This document shows positions 63,271 through 64,000 of a stretch of 64,000 nt of DNA, in pieces. Position numbers and translations under genes: made by a program. The stretch is from Helianthus annuus. Its lineage: Eukaryota; Streptophyta; Magnoliopsida; Asterales; Asteraceae. The notes beneath the pieces were generated by a model. It had not been told where the DNA came from. It searched no databases and saw only the letters and a program-made list of their open reading frames with translations. Each line of letters starts with the position of its first letter. The stretch's first letter is position 1. The stretch is from positions 166,562,263 to 166,626,262 of the forward strand of contig NC_035437.2 in NCBI RefSeq assembly GCF_002127325.2, read 5' to 3'.

Positions 63271-64000
63271 AGCTTTGTCACATAATTTTTATAAATTTTC
63301 ATCCAACCACTAACCAAGTTAATTTTTCTATTAAGGCGAAGGATGTTTATAAACTAAGACAGAAATTAATTTCTATTTTTTTATATAGACCAGTTTTTTA
63401 AAAATAAAATCTACTTAAACCTCTAAATTTTATAAAACTAAAATGCTGCTGACCTTATTGAAAAAGGTCAAATAAAAAAAATCTTATCATATGTACCAAG
63501 TTTGTAATTCATCTTCTACTCTTTTAAATTCGCTCATAAGGAAAAACAGAAGCCAGTCCCCCCCCCCCTCCCTATCAAACAACGTATCGTTACCAAACCT
63601 TAAAATTACCCACCAAATTGTAATTATAATGCTATGAACCAAAAGTTTCTTTACTCAAGCTACTAAGAATAAGTATTAGTTAGTTACCCCCATAATCTTA
63701 ATTAAATAAATATTTTATTTCTACCAACATATTTCCTAGGTGCTCAACACATTTAAAAAATATGTAACGTTTTACATTTTTTTTTCTATCTCTACAACTG
63801 AAAAATACTAAAAGTTGTAATCGATTATTATGTGTTGCACACCAATGACGTTTTCTCTTTATAAAACTGATTTGTATAAAGAAGCTGTAAATTAATTTCC
63901 GTCTTAATTTATAAAATTTAAAACATCCTTCACCTTAACAGAAAAAATAAACTGAGTTAGTGATTTGGATGAAAATTTTTAAAAATTATGTGACAAAACT
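63271..64000. repeat. Large foldback reaching the right edge
   Basis: 63271-63375 and 63890-64000 are about 105-bp inverted arms (TTTGTCACATAATTTTT against AAAAATTATGTGACAAA). The sequence between is AT-rich and holds a C run (63558-63566). No gene. Confidence 0.7.

Overview
The window is nuclear DNA from a flowering plant. It has intron-bearing genes with plant splice sites, a PPR gene, an LTR retrotransposon load typical of large eudicot genomes, and a Helitron. Several repeats (the long solo LTR with TGTAACACCC / GGTGTGACA ends, the Sirevirus-type copia, the GAGTAAATTA foldback elements) resemble sequences I recall from Asteraceae such as lettuce and sunflower. That family assignment rests on memory and is moderate at best.

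Layout. 1-21927 is a four-level nest of LTR retrotransposons. A Sirevirus-like copia (1-12729, +) sits inside a Ty3/gypsy chromovirus (12730-17489, +). That element sits inside the gag of a copia element on the minus strand (17490-19419), which in turn sits in the integrase of an old decayed copia on the plus strand (19420-21927). The left halves of all four lie beyond the left edge. 22230-24136 is a young non-autonomous LTR element on the minus strand. 25229-29509 (-) is a six-exon exonuclease gene of the NEN type whose introns hold several MITEs. 31238-32950 (-) is an intronless E-class PPR gene. 33539-43280 is a copia element that kept gag-protease but lost the rest of pol, and its leader carries a 6.7 kb Helitron (34393-41121) with callose synthase exons. 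44081-44211 is a stray copy of the 3' end of the NEN gene. 44357-45716 is a small non-autonomous gypsy element with an odd composite 3' LTR. 47865-52993 is a Mutator-like foldback element split by a very young Reina-type gypsy element (48630-52582) with identical LTRs. 54680-55474 (-) is a two-exon gene for a small membrane protein of unknown function. 56343-56794 is an orphan fragment of a reverse-transcriptase-associated domain. 59465-62186 (-) is a 2.7 kb solo LTR, followed by a BED zinc-finger exon of a hAT transposase (62291-62601, -) and a foldback running off the right edge.

Only three ordinary host genes are convincing: the NEN-like exonuclease, the PPR protein and the small membrane protein. 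The rest is mobile DNA in various states of decay.

The most interesting signals are inside the transposons. (1) The Sirevirus-like element carries about 20 copies of a short CCGCTTTTRTG-like motif upstream of and inside the envelope-like gene, and the same motif forms inverted pairs just upstream of the TATA box in its LTR. One perfect inverted pair also sits just upstream of an internal TATA box, followed by ATGGGCAAG and a strong splice donor. This suggests that the third gene has its own promoter and an 822-bp intron. (2) The Reina-type element has identical LTRs and an open frame across an in-frame loss of RNase H and the front of integrase, so it was probably mobilised in trans. (3) A Helitron captured callose synthase exons. 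(4) Three unrelated LTR elements here each carry their own dense array of a short, partly palindromic motif.
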